Both the position numbers and the translations under genes were made by a program. This document shows positions 32,104 through 40,430 of a stretch of 64,000 bases of DNA, piece after piece; within the stretch, counting starts at the first letter, position 1; each line of letters starts with the position of its first letter. The notes beneath the pieces are model-generated. The model was not told where the DNA came from. It worked only from the letters and a program-made list of their open reading frames with translations, and did no database searches. Source of the DNA: CALEMW01 sp035447065 (GTDB lineage: Bacteria > Krumholzibacteriota > Krumholzibacteriia > LZORAL124-64-63). The stretch spans positions 1 through 64,000 of the forward strand of contig DAOTGJ010000008.1 in NCBI GenBank assembly GCA_035447065.1. Reading direction: 5' to 3'.

Positions 32104-34539
32104 GTGCCCCGTCCCTTGAAGATCCTGGTCCGCACGCTGCTGATCGTCGCCCTGCTCGCGGTGGCCTTGGTGGTGGGGGTGCGCCTGTTCCTTCCCGCGG
32201 AGAAGCTGCGCGACATGGCCGTGGCCCGCGCCTCGGAGGCCATGGGCCGCGATGTGTCCGTGGGCGACGTGGGTGTTTCCCTGCGCGGCGGCCTGGGCGT
32301 GCGTCTGGCCGACGTGCGCGTGGGCAACCCGGCCGACTTCCCCGCCGGCGACCTGCTCACCGCCCGCGGCGTGGACCTCAAGCTGCGCCTGCGGCCGCTG
32401 CTGTCCAAGCGCGTGGAGGCGGACCGCCTGGTCATCGACGGCCTGCATGTCTCGCTGCGGCGCCTGGCCGACGAGCGCAACAACTTCACCTTCGCCGCCA
32501 CGGACACCGCCGCCGCACCCGCCGCCTCGCCAGAGGAGGCCGCCGGCGGCGCCCTGGAACTGGAACGCTGCGCGGTCACGGACGGCCGCCTGGTCTTCCA
32601 GGACGACGTGAGCGGCTTCACCACCACCCTGCCCGGAATCCGCCTGGACTGGACCGTGGGCGACGGCGGCCGCGGCGCCCTGGCGGTAGCCGGCGTGTCC
32701 ACCGCCGACAGCCTGGTCCTGCGCGGACCGCGCCCCTTCGCCCTGGGCCCGTGGACCCTGGACGCCGACGCCCTCTTCACCCTGGCCACCAAGCGCCTGG
32801 ACGTGACCGCCGCCACCCTGGAATCCGGCGGCCTGACGGTGACCGGAGCCGGCCAGATCACCGTGCCGCCCACCGGCCCCAAGCTGCGCTTCGAGGTGAC
32901 CGGCAAGGACCAGGATCTCCCCCGCCTGCTGGCCCTGGTCCCGCCGGAGCAGGCCGCGGCCATGGAGGGCTTGGAGAGCGCCGGCGCGGTGGACGCCGCT
33001 CTGACCGTCACCTGGGATGGCGCGCTGCCCGAGCCCCTGGGCGTGGACGGCACGGCCTCGCTCCGCGACGGCCGTCTCACGGCCCCCGCCCTGCCCGACC
33101 CGGTGACCGACGTGACCGGCGCCGTGGCCTTCACCATGGACACCCTGGACGTGACGGCGGCGGCGGCGCGCCTGGGCGGCGCCGCGCTGAGCTTCCAGGG
33201 CGCCATGGCCGGCCTGCGCACGCCCACGGAGGCCACGCTGCGCGGCGCTCTGGATGCCGACGTGGATCTGGCCGGCTTCCAGGACAGGCTCCCGGCCGAG
33301 CGCAAGGCCTCCCTCTCCGGCCGCGCCTCCGGCCGCGTGCGGCTGGACGGCCGCCTGAACGCGCCGCAGGCCCTGCTGGCCGGCGGCGAGCTGACCCTCA
33401 CGGACGTGCGCTACGCCGACGCCACCCTGACGGACCCCATCACGGACCTGGACGCGGCCCTCGCCTTCGATCGCCGCGACCTCACCCTCAAGAACTGCCG
33501 CGTCGTCTTCGCCTCCAGCGACATGACGATAACCGGCAAGGCCCTGGGCGCCGTCCCGGCCCTCACGGACAGCACGGCGCCGCCTCCGCGACTGGAGTTC
33601 GCGCTCACGTCCACCCGGCTGAACGCGGACCGTCTCTTCCCGCCGGCCAGCCCCGGCGCCGCGCCCAAGCAGCCCGCGCGCGAGGTCCATGTGGTGCGCG
33701 AGTTCCCCGACATCGTCGGAAACGGCACCCTGAGCGTGGACCGTCTGATCTACGCCGGCACCACCTTCCGCCAGGTGCGCGGCACCGTGCGCATCGCCGA
33801 CCAGACGCTGACGGTGAGCGGGGCGGAGGCGCAGGTCTTCGCCGGCACCGTGAGCGGCGAGACCAGCGTGGACCTCCGCGACATGGCGGCGCCCAAGTAC
33901 AAGGGGACGTTCGCCGCCAAGGCCGTCCAGGCCGACTCCCTGCTCACGCATTTCACGCCTCTGAAGGGCCTGGTCTTCGGCGACCTGGACTTCCAGGGCG
34001 ACCTGAGCGCCGCTGGGCTGGACCCCGCCGACTTCCGCAAGTCGCTGGCCCTGTCCGCGAGCAGCCGTCTGAGCCAGGGCCGGCTGGTCACCACCGGCAC
34101 GGTGCGCCAGGGCCTCACCGCCCTGTCGGACAAGCTGGGACGGGGCTTCAGCGGCGAGGAGTCCCTGCGCAACCTGGCGGGCCACGTGCGCGTGGCCGGC
34201 GAGAAGGTGCTCTTCGACGACCTGGCCTGCGCCCTGCCCGGCCTGGGCGACCTGACCCTCACCGGCGGCTACGCCCTGACAGGCGGCCTGGACCTGGACG
34301 GCACGCTCCTGCTCACGCCGGAGCACTCCCGCAAGCTCCTGGGCGGTGGCGTGGGTGGAGCCCTGGGCGGCCTGCTGGGCGGCGGCGGCTCGGATCAGCG
34401 CCTGGCTCTGCCGGTGTCCCTGGGCGGCACGTTCAGCAGCCCCGAGGTGGGACTGGACCTCTCCGCGGTGGCGGAGACGGCCGGCCAGAACGCCGTGGAC
34501 GAGCTCAAGGGCAAGCTGGGCGGGCTGCTGCGCCGCTGA
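32104..34539 (+). CDS. AsmA-family envelope protein
   Basis: 811 residues from GTG 32104, placed by GGAGGA 6 bases upstream; the frame open to 32074 would span the promoter and ribosome-binding site. An N-terminal anchor (about 5-27) is followed by the AsmA start 'VARASEAMGRDVSVGDVGVSLRGGLGVRLADVRVGNP'. Long beta-helical repeats run to the C-terminal 'LRNLAGHVRVAGEKVLFDDLACALPGLGDLTLTGGYAL...LDGTLLLTPEHS'. AsmA-like proteins (YhdP/TamB superfamily) span the periplasm and move phospholipids between membranes. The gene stands alone on the plus strand, divergent from the MFS fusion. A Gly-rich linker near residue 755 is unusual but common in this lineage's AsmA tails. Confidence 0.88.
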   Translation: MPRPLKILVRTLLIVALLAVALVVGVRLFLPAEKLRDMAVARASEAMGRDVSVGDVGVSLRGGLGVRLADVRVGNPADFPAGDLLTARGVDLKLRLRPLLSKRVEADRLVIDGLHVSLRRLADERNNFTFAATDTAAAPAASPEEAAGGALELERCAVTDGRLVFQDDVSGFTTTLPGIRLDWTVGDGGRGALAVAGVSTADSLVLRGPRPFALGPWTLDADALFTLATKRLDVTAATLESGGLTVTGAGQITVPPTGPKLRFEVTGKDQDLPRLLALVPPEQAAAMEGLESAGAVDAALTVTWDGALPEPLGVDGTASLRDGRLTAPALPDPVTDVTGAVAFTMDTLDVTAAAARLGGAALSFQGAMAGLRTPTEATLRGALDADVDLAGFQDRLPAERKASLSGRASGRVRLDGRLNAPQALLAGGELTLTDVRYADATLTDPITDLDAALAFDRRDLTLKNCRVVFASSDMTITGKALGAVPALTDSTAPPPRLEFALTSTRLNADRLFPPASPGAAPKQPAREVHVVREFPDIVGNGTLSVDRLIYAGTTFRQVRGTVRIADQTLTVSGAEAQVFAGTVSGETSVDLRDMAAPKYKGTFAAKAVQADSLLTHFTPLKGLVFGDLDFQGDLSAAGLDPADFRKSLALSASSRLSQGRLVTTGTVRQGLTALSDKLGRGFSGEESLRNLAGHVRVAGEKVLFDDLACALPGLGDLTLTGGYALTGGLDLDGTLLLTPEHSRKLLGGGVGGALGGLLGGGGSDQRLALPVSLGGTFSSPEVGLDLSAVAETAGQNAVDELKGKLGGLLRR

Positions 34540-34597
34540 GCGCTCAGGCACAATTTCAGCGGCACAAGGATTTTGCTTGGACGGGGGAGCGGGGGGC

Positions 34598-34613
34598 GTT
34601 AGATTGCTCTAAC
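34598..34613. promoter_or_regulatory. Feo operator 1 (GTTAGA-N4-TCTAAC)
   Basis: GTTAGATTGCTCTAAC is an inverted repeat with 6-base arms, 16 bases before the DtxR-FeoA start. The same 16-base architecture recurs at 35393-35408 before feoB and I see no other copy in the window. Best reading: the binding site of the DtxR-like protein encoded right behind it, giving iron- or manganese-dependent autoregulation. Confidence 0.75.
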
Positions 34614-34629
34614 AAACGGAAGGGCTCTC

Positions 34630-35367
34630 ATGTCGACAAGCCAGGATCTCCCCATGCTCACCCCCGCCCTCGAGGACTACCTGGAGACGGTCTTCCGTCT
34701 GGTGGCCCGCCACGGGGCGGCGCGCGTGCGGGACATCGCGGCGGCGCGCAACGTGAAGCCCGGCTCCGTGTCTCCCGCCATGAAGCGCCTGGACAAGCTG
34801 GGGCTCATCCGCTACGAGCGCGGCGAGTACGTGGGCCTCACGGATTCCGGCCTGGCGGCGGCCCGCAAGGTGTACTCCCGCCACCAGGTGCTCCACCGCT
34901 TCCTGGGCGAATTCCTGGGCCTGCCGGCCGACGTGGCCGAGCAGGACGCCTGCTCCATGGAGCACAGCCTCTCGCCCCAGACCGTGGACGCCATCGTGCG
35001 CTTCCTGGAGTACATGGAGGTCTGCCCGGAGGCGTCGGACGACATCGCCCGCTTCCGCAAGTGCTCCGCCGTGCATCCCGATGTGGATCCCTGCCCCCAC
35101 GACTGCGGCATCGTGCCGTTGACCATCGAAAGGACCCCCATCATGAGCATCGCCCAGATGCAGCCCGGCCAGCGGGGCCGCGTGCGGCAGATCGGCGGCC
35201 GGGGCGCCGTACGCCAGCGCCTGCTGGACATGGGCCTGCTGCCCGACGTGACCCTGCTCATGGAGCGCAAGGCCCCCACGGGCGACCCCGTGTGGATCAA
35301 GCTCCAGGGCTTCGAGATGGCGCTGCGCCGCTCCGAAGCCGAACTCGTGTCCGTGGAGACCGCCTGA
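34630..35367 (+). CDS. DtxR/MntR-type metal-dependent repressor fused to FeoA
   Basis: 245 residues. Residues 10-72 are the winged helix ('ALEDYLETVFRLVARHG', 'VKPGSVSPAMKRLDKLGLIRYERG'). Residues 73-140 are the dimerisation/metal domain, with His85 (SRHQVLHRF) and 'EQDACSMEHSLS' (Glu105, Cys108, Glu111, His112), matching the known ligands of DtxR/IdeR. A short Cys-rich linker follows (C145, C155, C159). Residues 172-245 are a complete FeoA/SH3-like domain ('MSIAQMQPGQRGRVRQIGG', 'RQRLLDMGLLPDVTLL'). DtxR proteins often carry such a domain, but this one starts with its own Met172 preceded by AAAGGA, so a separate FeoA could also be made. It heads the feo operon and is flanked by two matching operators. 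Confidence 0.92.
   Translation: MSTSQDLPMLTPALEDYLETVFRLVARHGAARVRDIAAARNVKPGSVSPAMKRLDKLGLIRYERGEYVGLTDSGLAAARKVYSRHQVLHRFLGEFLGLPADVAEQDACSMEHSLSPQTVDAIVRFLEYMEVCPEASDDIARFRKCSAVHPDVDPCPHDCGIVPLTIERTPIMSIAQMQPGQRGRVRQIGGRGAVRQRLLDMGLLPDVTLLMERKAPTGDPVWIKLQGFEMALRRSEAELVSVETA
35134..35145 (+). promoter_or_regulatory. Possible internal start for a free FeoA domain
   Basis: In frame within the repressor gene, AAAGGA (35129-35134) precedes ATG 35143-35145 by 8 bases, exactly at the first residue of the FeoA domain. Internal initiation would yield a 74-residue FeoA, the normal stand-alone size. Only sequence position supports this. Confidence 0.4.
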
Positions 35368-35392
35368 GGCCTTCGTTTTTTTTGACCCTCAA

Positions 35393-35408
35393 GTTAGAGG
35401 ACTCTAAC
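35393..35408. promoter_or_regulatory. Feo operator 2 (GTTAGAG-GA-CTCTAAC)
   Basis: GTTAGAGGACTCTAAC is a perfect inverted repeat with 7-base arms, ending two bases before the feoB ATG. It shares GTTAGA-N4-TCTAAC with the site at 34598. A -35-like TTGACC (35382-35387) lies just upstream, so the site covers the promoter and start region of feoB. Confidence 0.75.
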
Positions 35409-35410
35409 AA

Positions 35411-37381
35411 ATGAAGCCTGATCTTCAAATGGCCCGGGACGACGCCCGCCCCAACCCCACCGTGCTGCTGATGGGCAACCCCAACAGCGGCAAGACCAGC
35501 CTCTTCAACGCGTTGACCGGTTCGCGCCAGCGGGTGGGCAACTACCCGGGCGTGACGGTGGAGAAGCGCGAGGGGCACTGGATCCATCAGGGCCGCATCG
35601 TCACGGTGCGCGACCTGCCGGGGACCTACAGCCTCTCCTCCTACTCTCCGGAGGAGGCGGTGGCCAGCGAGGAGCTGCTGGCCGGCGATCACGACGCCGT
35701 GGTGGTGGTGGCCGACGCCACCGTGCTGCGCCGCAGCCTCATGTTCCTGCTGCAGGTCATGCGGCTGGACAAGCCGGTGGTGTTCTGCCTGAACATGGCC
35801 GACGAGGCGCGCCGCGCCGGGCAGCAGGTGGACAAGGTGGAGCTGGCGCGCCTGCTGGGCGTGCCCGTGGTGGAGACGGCGGCGCACCGCGGCGAGGGCG
35901 TGGCGGAGCTGAAGGCCGCGGTGGCGGCGGCGCCCACCCGGCGCGCGCTGCCCCCCGCGCCGGAGATCCGCGAGCTCATCGCCGGCCTGCCCGCCGTGGA
36001 GCCCGTGCGCGACGACGTGGACGCCAGCACGCGCCGCCTGCAGGCCTTCGGCCGCGCCGCCGATCTGCTGATGGAGCGCACGGTGCTGGCCGCGCCGCGC
36101 GAGGACCACCGGCGGCTGTCCCAGCGCATCGACCGCGTGGTGGCCCACAAGGTGTGGGGCATGCCCATCTTCCTGGCCGTGATGTACGCCGTGTTCTGGC
36201 TCACGTTCACGCTGGGCGAGGCGCCCATGGGCTGGATCGAGGCCGGCGTGGCGCGGCTGGGCGACGGGGTGACGGCCCTGTGGCCGGGCTCGCCGGAGTC
36301 GCCGCTGCTCTCGCTGCTGGTGGACGGCATCATCGCGGGCGTGGGCGGAGTGCTGGTGTTCCTGCCCAACATCGTGCTGCTGTTCCTGGGGCTGTCGATC
36401 CTGGAGGACACGGGCTACATGGCCCGCGCAGCGTACATCATGGACCGCGTGCTGAGCCGCGTGGGGCTGCACGGCAAGAGCTTCCTGCCGTTGGTCACGG
36501 GCTTCGGCTGCTCCATCCCCGGCATCATGGCCACGCGCACCATCGAGAACGAGCGCGACCGGCTGGCCACCATCCTGGTGCTGCCGCTCATGAGCTGCGG
36601 CGCTCGCCTGCCCATCTGGCTGCTCATCATCCCGGCGCTGTTCCCGCCCGCGTGGCGCACGCCGGCGCTGTGGGGCGTGTACCTGGCGGGCATCGTGCTG
36701 GCCATGGGGCTGTCGCTGCTGCTGCGCGGCACGCTGCTCAAGGGCGAGCCCACGCCGTTCATGCTGGAGCTGCCGCCGTACCGGATGCCCACGCTGCGGT
36801 CGCTGGTCATGCGCATGTGGGACCGCTCGCGGCAGTACCTGCGCAAGGCGGGCACGGTGATCCTGGCCATCAGCGTGGTGCTGTGGGTGCTGACCACGTT
36901 CCCCCGTCCCGACGCCTACGAGGTGGACGCGGAGCTCGCCGCGGGCGCCGCCTACACGGCGGAGCAGGCCGCGGGGATTCGCGCCGCCGAGGATCTGGAG
37001 GCGTCCGTGGTGGGCCGCCTGGGCCGCTGGCTGGAACCGGCATTCCGTCCGCTGGGCTTCGACTGGCGGCTGGTCACGGCATCGCTGGGGGCCTTCGCTG
37101 CCAAGGAGGTCTTCGTGTCCCAGATGAGCATCGTGTATGCCCTGGGCGAGGACGGCGATCCGGGCGAGCTGGGGGCCCGCCTCGGTAACCACTACAGTTC
37201 TCGAGTGGGGGTGTCGATGATCCTATTCCTGCTGGTGGGCACGCCCTGCATGGCCACCGTGGCCGTCACGCGGCGCGAGACCGGCGGCTGGACCTGGGCC
37301 CTCCTGCAGTTCGGCGGCCTGACCGTCCTGGCCTATCTGCTGGCCTGGCTGGCCTACGCCGCCGGGGGGTGGCTGTCGTGA
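35411..37381 (+). CDS. feoB: Ferrous iron transporter FeoB
   Basis: 656 residues. The N-terminal G-domain has 'GNPNSGKTSLFNALTG' (G1), 'NYPGVTVEKREG' (G2), 'RDLPGTYSL' (G3) and 'LNMADEA' (G4). The helical insertion follows, then the membrane domain with the two gate motifs: 'LVTGFGCSIPGIMATRTIENERDRL' (the conserved GxGCxxP Cys) and 'GAFAAKEVFVSQMSIVYAL'. It imports Fe2+ across the inner membrane, driven or gated by GTP/ATP hydrolysis. It is somewhat shorter than E. coli FeoB (773). No clear Shine-Dalgarno precedes ATG 35411, and the operator abuts it, so initiation may be leaderless or at Met7 (35429). The stop overlaps the next start (GTGA). Confidence 0.96.
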   Translation: MKPDLQMARDDARPNPTVLLMGNPNSGKTSLFNALTGSRQRVGNYPGVTVEKREGHWIHQGRIVTVRDLPGTYSLSSYSPEEAVASEELLAGDHDAVVVVADATVLRRSLMFLLQVMRLDKPVVFCLNMADEARRAGQQVDKVELARLLGVPVVETAAHRGEGVAELKAAVAAAPTRRALPPAPEIRELIAGLPAVEPVRDDVDASTRRLQAFGRAADLLMERTVLAAPREDHRRLSQRIDRVVAHKVWGMPIFLAVMYAVFWLTFTLGEAPMGWIEAGVARLGDGVTALWPGSPESPLLSLLVDGIIAGVGGVLVFLPNIVLLFLGLSILEDTGYMARAAYIMDRVLSRVGLHGKSFLPLVTGFGCSIPGIMATRTIENERDRLATILVLPLMSCGARLPIWLLIIPALFPPAWRTPALWGVYLAGIVLAMGLSLLLRGTLLKGEPTPFMLELPPYRMPTLRSLVMRMWDRSRQYLRKAGTVILAISVVLWVLTTFPRPDAYEVDAELAAGAAYTAEQAAGIRAAEDLEASVVGRLGRWLEPAFRPLGFDWRLVTASLGAFAAKEVFVSQMSIVYALGEDGDPGELGARLGNHYSSRVGVSMILFLLVGTPCMATVAVTRRETGGWTWALLQFGGLTVLAYLLAWLAYAAGGWLS

Positions 37382-37551
37382 GCGCCCACGTGCTGGACAC
37401 CATCCTCGTCGGCGTCATCGTGGCCGGCGCCGTGATCTTCCTGCTGCGCCGGGCCTGGAGCCGCGCCCGGTCGGCAAGGACATCGTCCGCCTGCGGCTCC
37501 TGTTCGGGATGCGCCTGCGGCGCTCCGCAGAATCCTCGGCCCCAACGATGA
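37378..37551 (+). CDS. FeoB-associated Cys-rich membrane peptide
   Basis: 57 residues from GTG 37378, overlapping the feoB stop by 4 bases. One membrane helix (about 7-26, 'LDTILVGVIVAGAVIFLLRRAW') is followed by a Ser/Arg linker and the cluster ACGSCSGCACG, then a short Pro-rich tail. This is the architecture of the FeoB-associated Cys-rich membrane protein family, small partners often encoded at the end of feo operons in place of FeoC. The cysteines may bind iron. It is short enough to be easily missed, but the position and motif make it convincing. Confidence 0.85.
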   Translation: MSAHVLDTILVGVIVAGAVIFLLRRAWSRARSARTSSACGSCSGCACGAPQNPRPQR

Positions 37552-37559
37552 GGTGCGTC

Positions 37560-38300
37560 ATGTCCGCCCAGACCAACCGCTCTCAGCCCATCTTCGCCGT
37601 CTTCTGCCTGCTGCTGCTCGCGGGGCCTTCCGCCCGGGCGGCCGACACCGTCGAGACCTTCGAACCGGGCATGAGCGACATGGAGCTCTACCTGGCGCAC
37701 GACGGCCTCGGCCGCGACTCCGCGGAGCAGGCCGTGGCCGGCGAGATGGTGCTGGGGGTGGGATTGACGCCCAGGCTCTCCGCCTACATCAGCACGGTGC
37801 AGTCGTCCAACCCCTACTTCACCGAGGGCGTGCGCGAGCTCGGCATCGGCCTCTTCGGCACGGTGCGCGACGGCGACCACGTGGACCTGGACCTCATGCT
37901 GGACCTGCGGACCCTGCACGACGGCGCCAGCGCCGCGAGCGTGCATCCGTCGCTGGAGCTGAACTGGGACGCGGCGCCGGACCTGGCGCGTTGGGGCCTG
38001 TACGCCCGCACGGGCCTGGCCCTCAGCGGCGAGACCACCGACCTGGGCCCCCGCCGCATCCGCGAGATGGACGTGACCCTGGGCTTCTACCGCACCCTGG
38101 GCGCCGGCCGCCAGCTCCTGCTGGAGTACGACTGGAACCGCTGCGACGCCGCGGGCTGCTGGGAGCAGGGCTCGCTGGTGGCGGGCTTCAACGCGGAGCT
38201 GGTGACGGGCATGGAGCTCATCAGCCAGGTGGGGCTGGGGACGCCGGGCGCCGGGGCCTCCGGCGTCGGCTTCCTCTTCGGCCTGATCCGTTCGCTCTGA
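37560..38300 (+). CDS. Barrel-like secreted protein at end of feo operon
   Basis: 246 residues. The start taken is ATG 37560 (GAGGT 5 bases upstream); ATG 37548, overlapping the previous stop, is an alternative adding four residues. The signal peptide ends near 'SARAA'. The mature part is all-beta in pattern: 'GEMVLGVGLTPRLSAYISTVQ', 'VRELGIGLFGTVRDGDHVDLDLMLDLRTL', 'MDVTLGFYRTLGAGRQLLLEYDW', 'GMELISQVGLGTPG..GVGFLFGLIRSL', with alternating strands as in small outer-membrane barrels. No TonB box or plug is seen. Its place in the iron operon suggests an outer-membrane step for iron entry, which is inference. Confidence 0.7.
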   Translation: MSAQTNRSQPIFAVFCLLLLAGPSARAADTVETFEPGMSDMELYLAHDGLGRDSAEQAVAGEMVLGVGLTPRLSAYISTVQSSNPYFTEGVRELGIGLFGTVRDGDHVDLDLMLDLRTLHDGASAASVHPSLELNWDAAPDLARWGLYARTGLALSGETTDLGPRRIREMDVTLGFYRTLGAGRQLLLEYDWNRCDAAGCWEQGSLVAGFNAELVTGMELISQVGLGTPGAGASGVGFLFGLIRSL

Positions 38301-38310
38301 GCCGCAAGGC

Positions 38311-38493
38311 TCAGGACTGCGAAGCCGTGGCCGCCAGCACCTTGCGGCAGTGCGGACAGCTGTGGAACACCGTGTAGCCCATCATGGAGAGGCCCTCCAC
38401 CTTGACCTTGTGGTACTCCACGGAGTCCAGCGTCTGACCGCAGTGGGGGCAGAGGGGATGACGCTCGGCGGGCACGACCTTGATCTTGTCCAT
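38311..38493 (-). CDS. Small zinc-ribbon protein
   Basis: 60 residues from ATG 38493. Two Cys pairs, 'HPLCPHCGQTL' and 'FHSCPHCRKVL', spaced 27 residues apart, form a zinc-ribbon knuckle. There is no signal peptide, so it is cytoplasmic. Small proteins of this type are of unknown function (possible nucleic-acid or partner binding). It stops 10 bases from the convergent feo-operon end. Confidence 0.78.
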   Translation of the reverse strand: MDKIKVVPAERHPLCPHCGQTLDSVEYHKVKVEGLSMMGYTVFHSCPHCRKVLAATASQS

Positions 38494-38569
38494 TGTCGAC
38501 GGGCCTCCGTTGATGCCATGGTGACGGGAAGGCCATCCTAACCCGATCCCGCAGCCGGAGTCGATCCCC

Positions 38570-38866
38570 ATGCCCGAACTCACGCTCATCGCCACCACCG
38601 TGGCCAAGCCCGCCCACGCCGACGCCGTGGCCGCCGCCATGGCCCGCCTGGTGGCGCCCACCCGCCGCGAACCCGGCTGCCTGGAGTACGTGATGCACCG
38701 AGGCGCCGACGACCCGACGCGCATCGTGTTCTACGAGCGCTGGGAGAGCGACGCCCACCTGGACGCCCACACGCGCACGCCGCACTTCCTGGAATGCATG
38801 GAGGCCATCGACGGGCTGACCGACACGGTGGAGCTGGTGCGGCTGCGGGCGGTGGCGTCGGACTGA
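38570..38866 (+). CDS. Antibiotic-biosynthesis-monooxygenase-fold (ABM/YgiN-like) protein
   Basis: 98 residues, the normal ABM-domain size. 'LTLIATTVAKPAHADAVAAAM', 'TRREPGCLEYVMHRGADDPTRIVFYERWESDAHLDAHTRTPHF' matches the ferredoxin-like dimeric fold with the 'EPGCLxYxxxxxxxxPxxFxxxExWxsxxALxxHxxxxHF' pattern. Members are cofactor-free quinone monooxygenases, haem-degrading enzymes or stress proteins. The closest general type is YgiN-like; activity is not certain. Confidence 0.88.
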   Translation: MPELTLIATTVAKPAHADAVAAAMARLVAPTRREPGCLEYVMHRGADDPTRIVFYERWESDAHLDAHTRTPHFLECMEAIDGLTDTVELVRLRAVASD

Positions 38867-38872
38867 GACCGG

Positions 38873-39790
38873 TCACCCTCCCAGCACCAGCACCAGCGAC
38901 AGCGACACGAACGACGCCAGCGTGCTCAGCACGATGATGGCCGAACTCAGGTCCCCGTCGCCGTCCAGCTGACGCGCGAGCACGTACATGGCCGTGCTGG
39001 CGGGCATGGCGAAGAAGAGCATGGCCGTGAGCGCGTCGGGCCCCGTCACGCCGGCCAGGCGCAGCGCCCACCAGCCCAGCAGCGGCAGCACCGCCACCTT
39101 GAGCAGCGTGGCCAGCGCCGCCGTGCCCAGCCGCCCGCGCAGCCCCGCGAAGGTCAACGAGCCGCCGATGGACAGCAGCGCCAACGGCAGCGTAAGCGAC
39201 GAGGCCAGGCGCAGGGTGTTGTCCACGGCCGTGGGCCAGGGCGGCAGCAGCCGGGACCAGAGCATGCCCGCGGCGCAGCCCAGGATCAGCGGGTTGCGCA
39301 CCAGGGCCAGCAGGGTGAGCCGCGTGCGTGCGCCGTGGTCCGCCGGGCGGCGCGAGAACCAGATGAGCGTCATCACCGCCAGCACGTTGCACAGGGGGAT
39401 CGCCACGGCCAGCAGCTCGCCCAGACGGGCCGCGCCGGCGTCGCCCTGGGCGTTGAAGACCACGGCCAGCGCCACGTAGGTGTTGAAGCGGTAGGCGGCC
39501 TGGGAGAAGGAGCCCGCGCGCGCCGGGGGGATGCGCAGAAGCGCGATCAGCAGCAGCGTGAGCAGCCACATGCCCACGATGGCCCCCGCGCCCGCCGCCC
39601 ACAGCCGCCACGGCGCCGCCTCCGGCGCCGGCGCGCCGCCGATCTTCCAGAACAGCAGCAGCGGGAAGAACACGAAGTAGATCAGGCGGTCGCCAGCGGC
39701 CAGGAAGGCGTGGTCCGTGAGCCCGCGCCGGCGCAGCAAGGCCCCCAGGGCGATGAGAAGGAAGACGGGCAGCACGCTGTCCAGGATCAC
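38873..39790 (-). CDS. AEC-family membrane transporter
   Basis: 305 residues from GTG 39790 (GGAG 7 bases upstream); a longer frame to 39889 overlaps the promoter of the divergent gene. About ten membrane helices: 'ILDSVLPVFLLIALGALLRRRGLTD', 'YRFNTYVALAVVFNAQG', 'RNPLILGCAAGMLW', 'LTLPLALLSIGGSL', 'AMPASTAMYVLARQLDGDGDLSSAIIVLSTLASFVSL'. These are auxin-efflux-carrier family hallmarks. Such carriers move small carboxylates such as malate or malonate. The substrate is unknown. Confidence 0.88.
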   Translation of the reverse strand: MILDSVLPVFLLIALGALLRRRGLTDHAFLAAGDRLIYFVFFPLLLFWKIGGAPAPEAAPWRLWAAGAGAIVGMWLLTLLLIALLRIPPARAGSFSQAAYRFNTYVALAVVFNAQGDAGAARLGELLAVAIPLCNVLAVMTLIWFSRRPADHGARTRLTLLALVRNPLILGCAAGMLWSRLLPPWPTAVDNTLRLASSLTLPLALLSIGGSLTFAGLRGRLGTAALATLLKVAVLPLLGWWALRLAGVTGPDALTAMLFFAMPASTAMYVLARQLDGDGDLSSAIIVLSTLASFVSLSLVLVLGG

Positions 39791-39883
39791 GGGCGGCTCC
39801 GGGGTTGGCGGAAGGAGGGACGGCCGGCGCAGTATGCCACGGATCCGGCCGGATCGCACGTGGCGAGGCTCTCCCTCCTGGGC

Positions 39884-39889
39884 TAGCAT
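39884..39889 (+). promoter_or_regulatory. -10-like element before the DivPAP-like gene
   Basis: TAGCAT in an otherwise GC-rich leader, 38 bases before ATG 39928. No -35. Confidence 0.3.
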
Positions 39890-39927
39890 GGCGGGACGCG
39901 CGACACCGTCCAGCCCCGAGGAGCCCC

Positions 39928-40401
39928 ATGCACGCCGCTTCCCTGCGCAACACAGGCTACGAAGCCATCATCGCCATGCTCGTGGCCAACTTCCTGGCCC
40001 AGTTCTGGAAGTACCTGGTGGACTGGCGCCGGCGCGGCGAATCCAACCTCTCCGTGCTGTTCAGCACCGGCGGCATGCCGTCCAGCCACAGCTCCACCGT
40101 GACCGCGTTGTCCACCTCCATCGGCCTGGTGGCGGGCTGGGAGTCGCCCGCGTTCGCGGTGGCGGCGTGCTTCGCCTTCATCACCATGTTCGACGCCGCC
40201 GGCCTGCGCCGCTCGGCCAGCCTCCAGGCCATGGCGCTCAACCAGATCATCCGCGAGCTGCTGGAGCCCGACCACAACCTGAACCGGCGCAAGCTCAAGG
40301 AGCTGCTGGGCCACACGCCCCGCGAGGTGCTGGTGGGCGCGGCGCTGGGGGTGCTGGTGTCCCTGGGGCTGCGGTGGTACCTCAACGCGCTGACCGCCTA
40401 A
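39928..40401 (+). CDS. DUF212/YuiD-like acid-phosphatase-related membrane protein
   Basis: 157 residues from ATG 39928 (GAGGAG upstream). 'FSTGGMPSSHSSTVTALSTSIGLVAGW' is the diagnostic PAP2-related motif of the DUF212 family, with the conserved SSH. 'AFITMFDAAGLRRSASLQAMALNQI' and 'LKELLGHTPREVLVGAALGVLVS' complete the family pattern. There are four membrane helices. The family is widespread; a phosphatase role is inferred from the PAP2 motif only. Confidence 0.92.
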   Translation: MHAASLRNTGYEAIIAMLVANFLAQFWKYLVDWRRRGESNLSVLFSTGGMPSSHSSTVTALSTSIGLVAGWESPAFAVAACFAFITMFDAAGLRRSASLQAMALNQIIRELLEPDHNLNRRKLKELLGHTPREVLVGAALGVLVSLGLRWYLNALTA

Positions 40402-40430
40402 CGCGCTTGCTCCCGGACCGCGCGCCCCCT

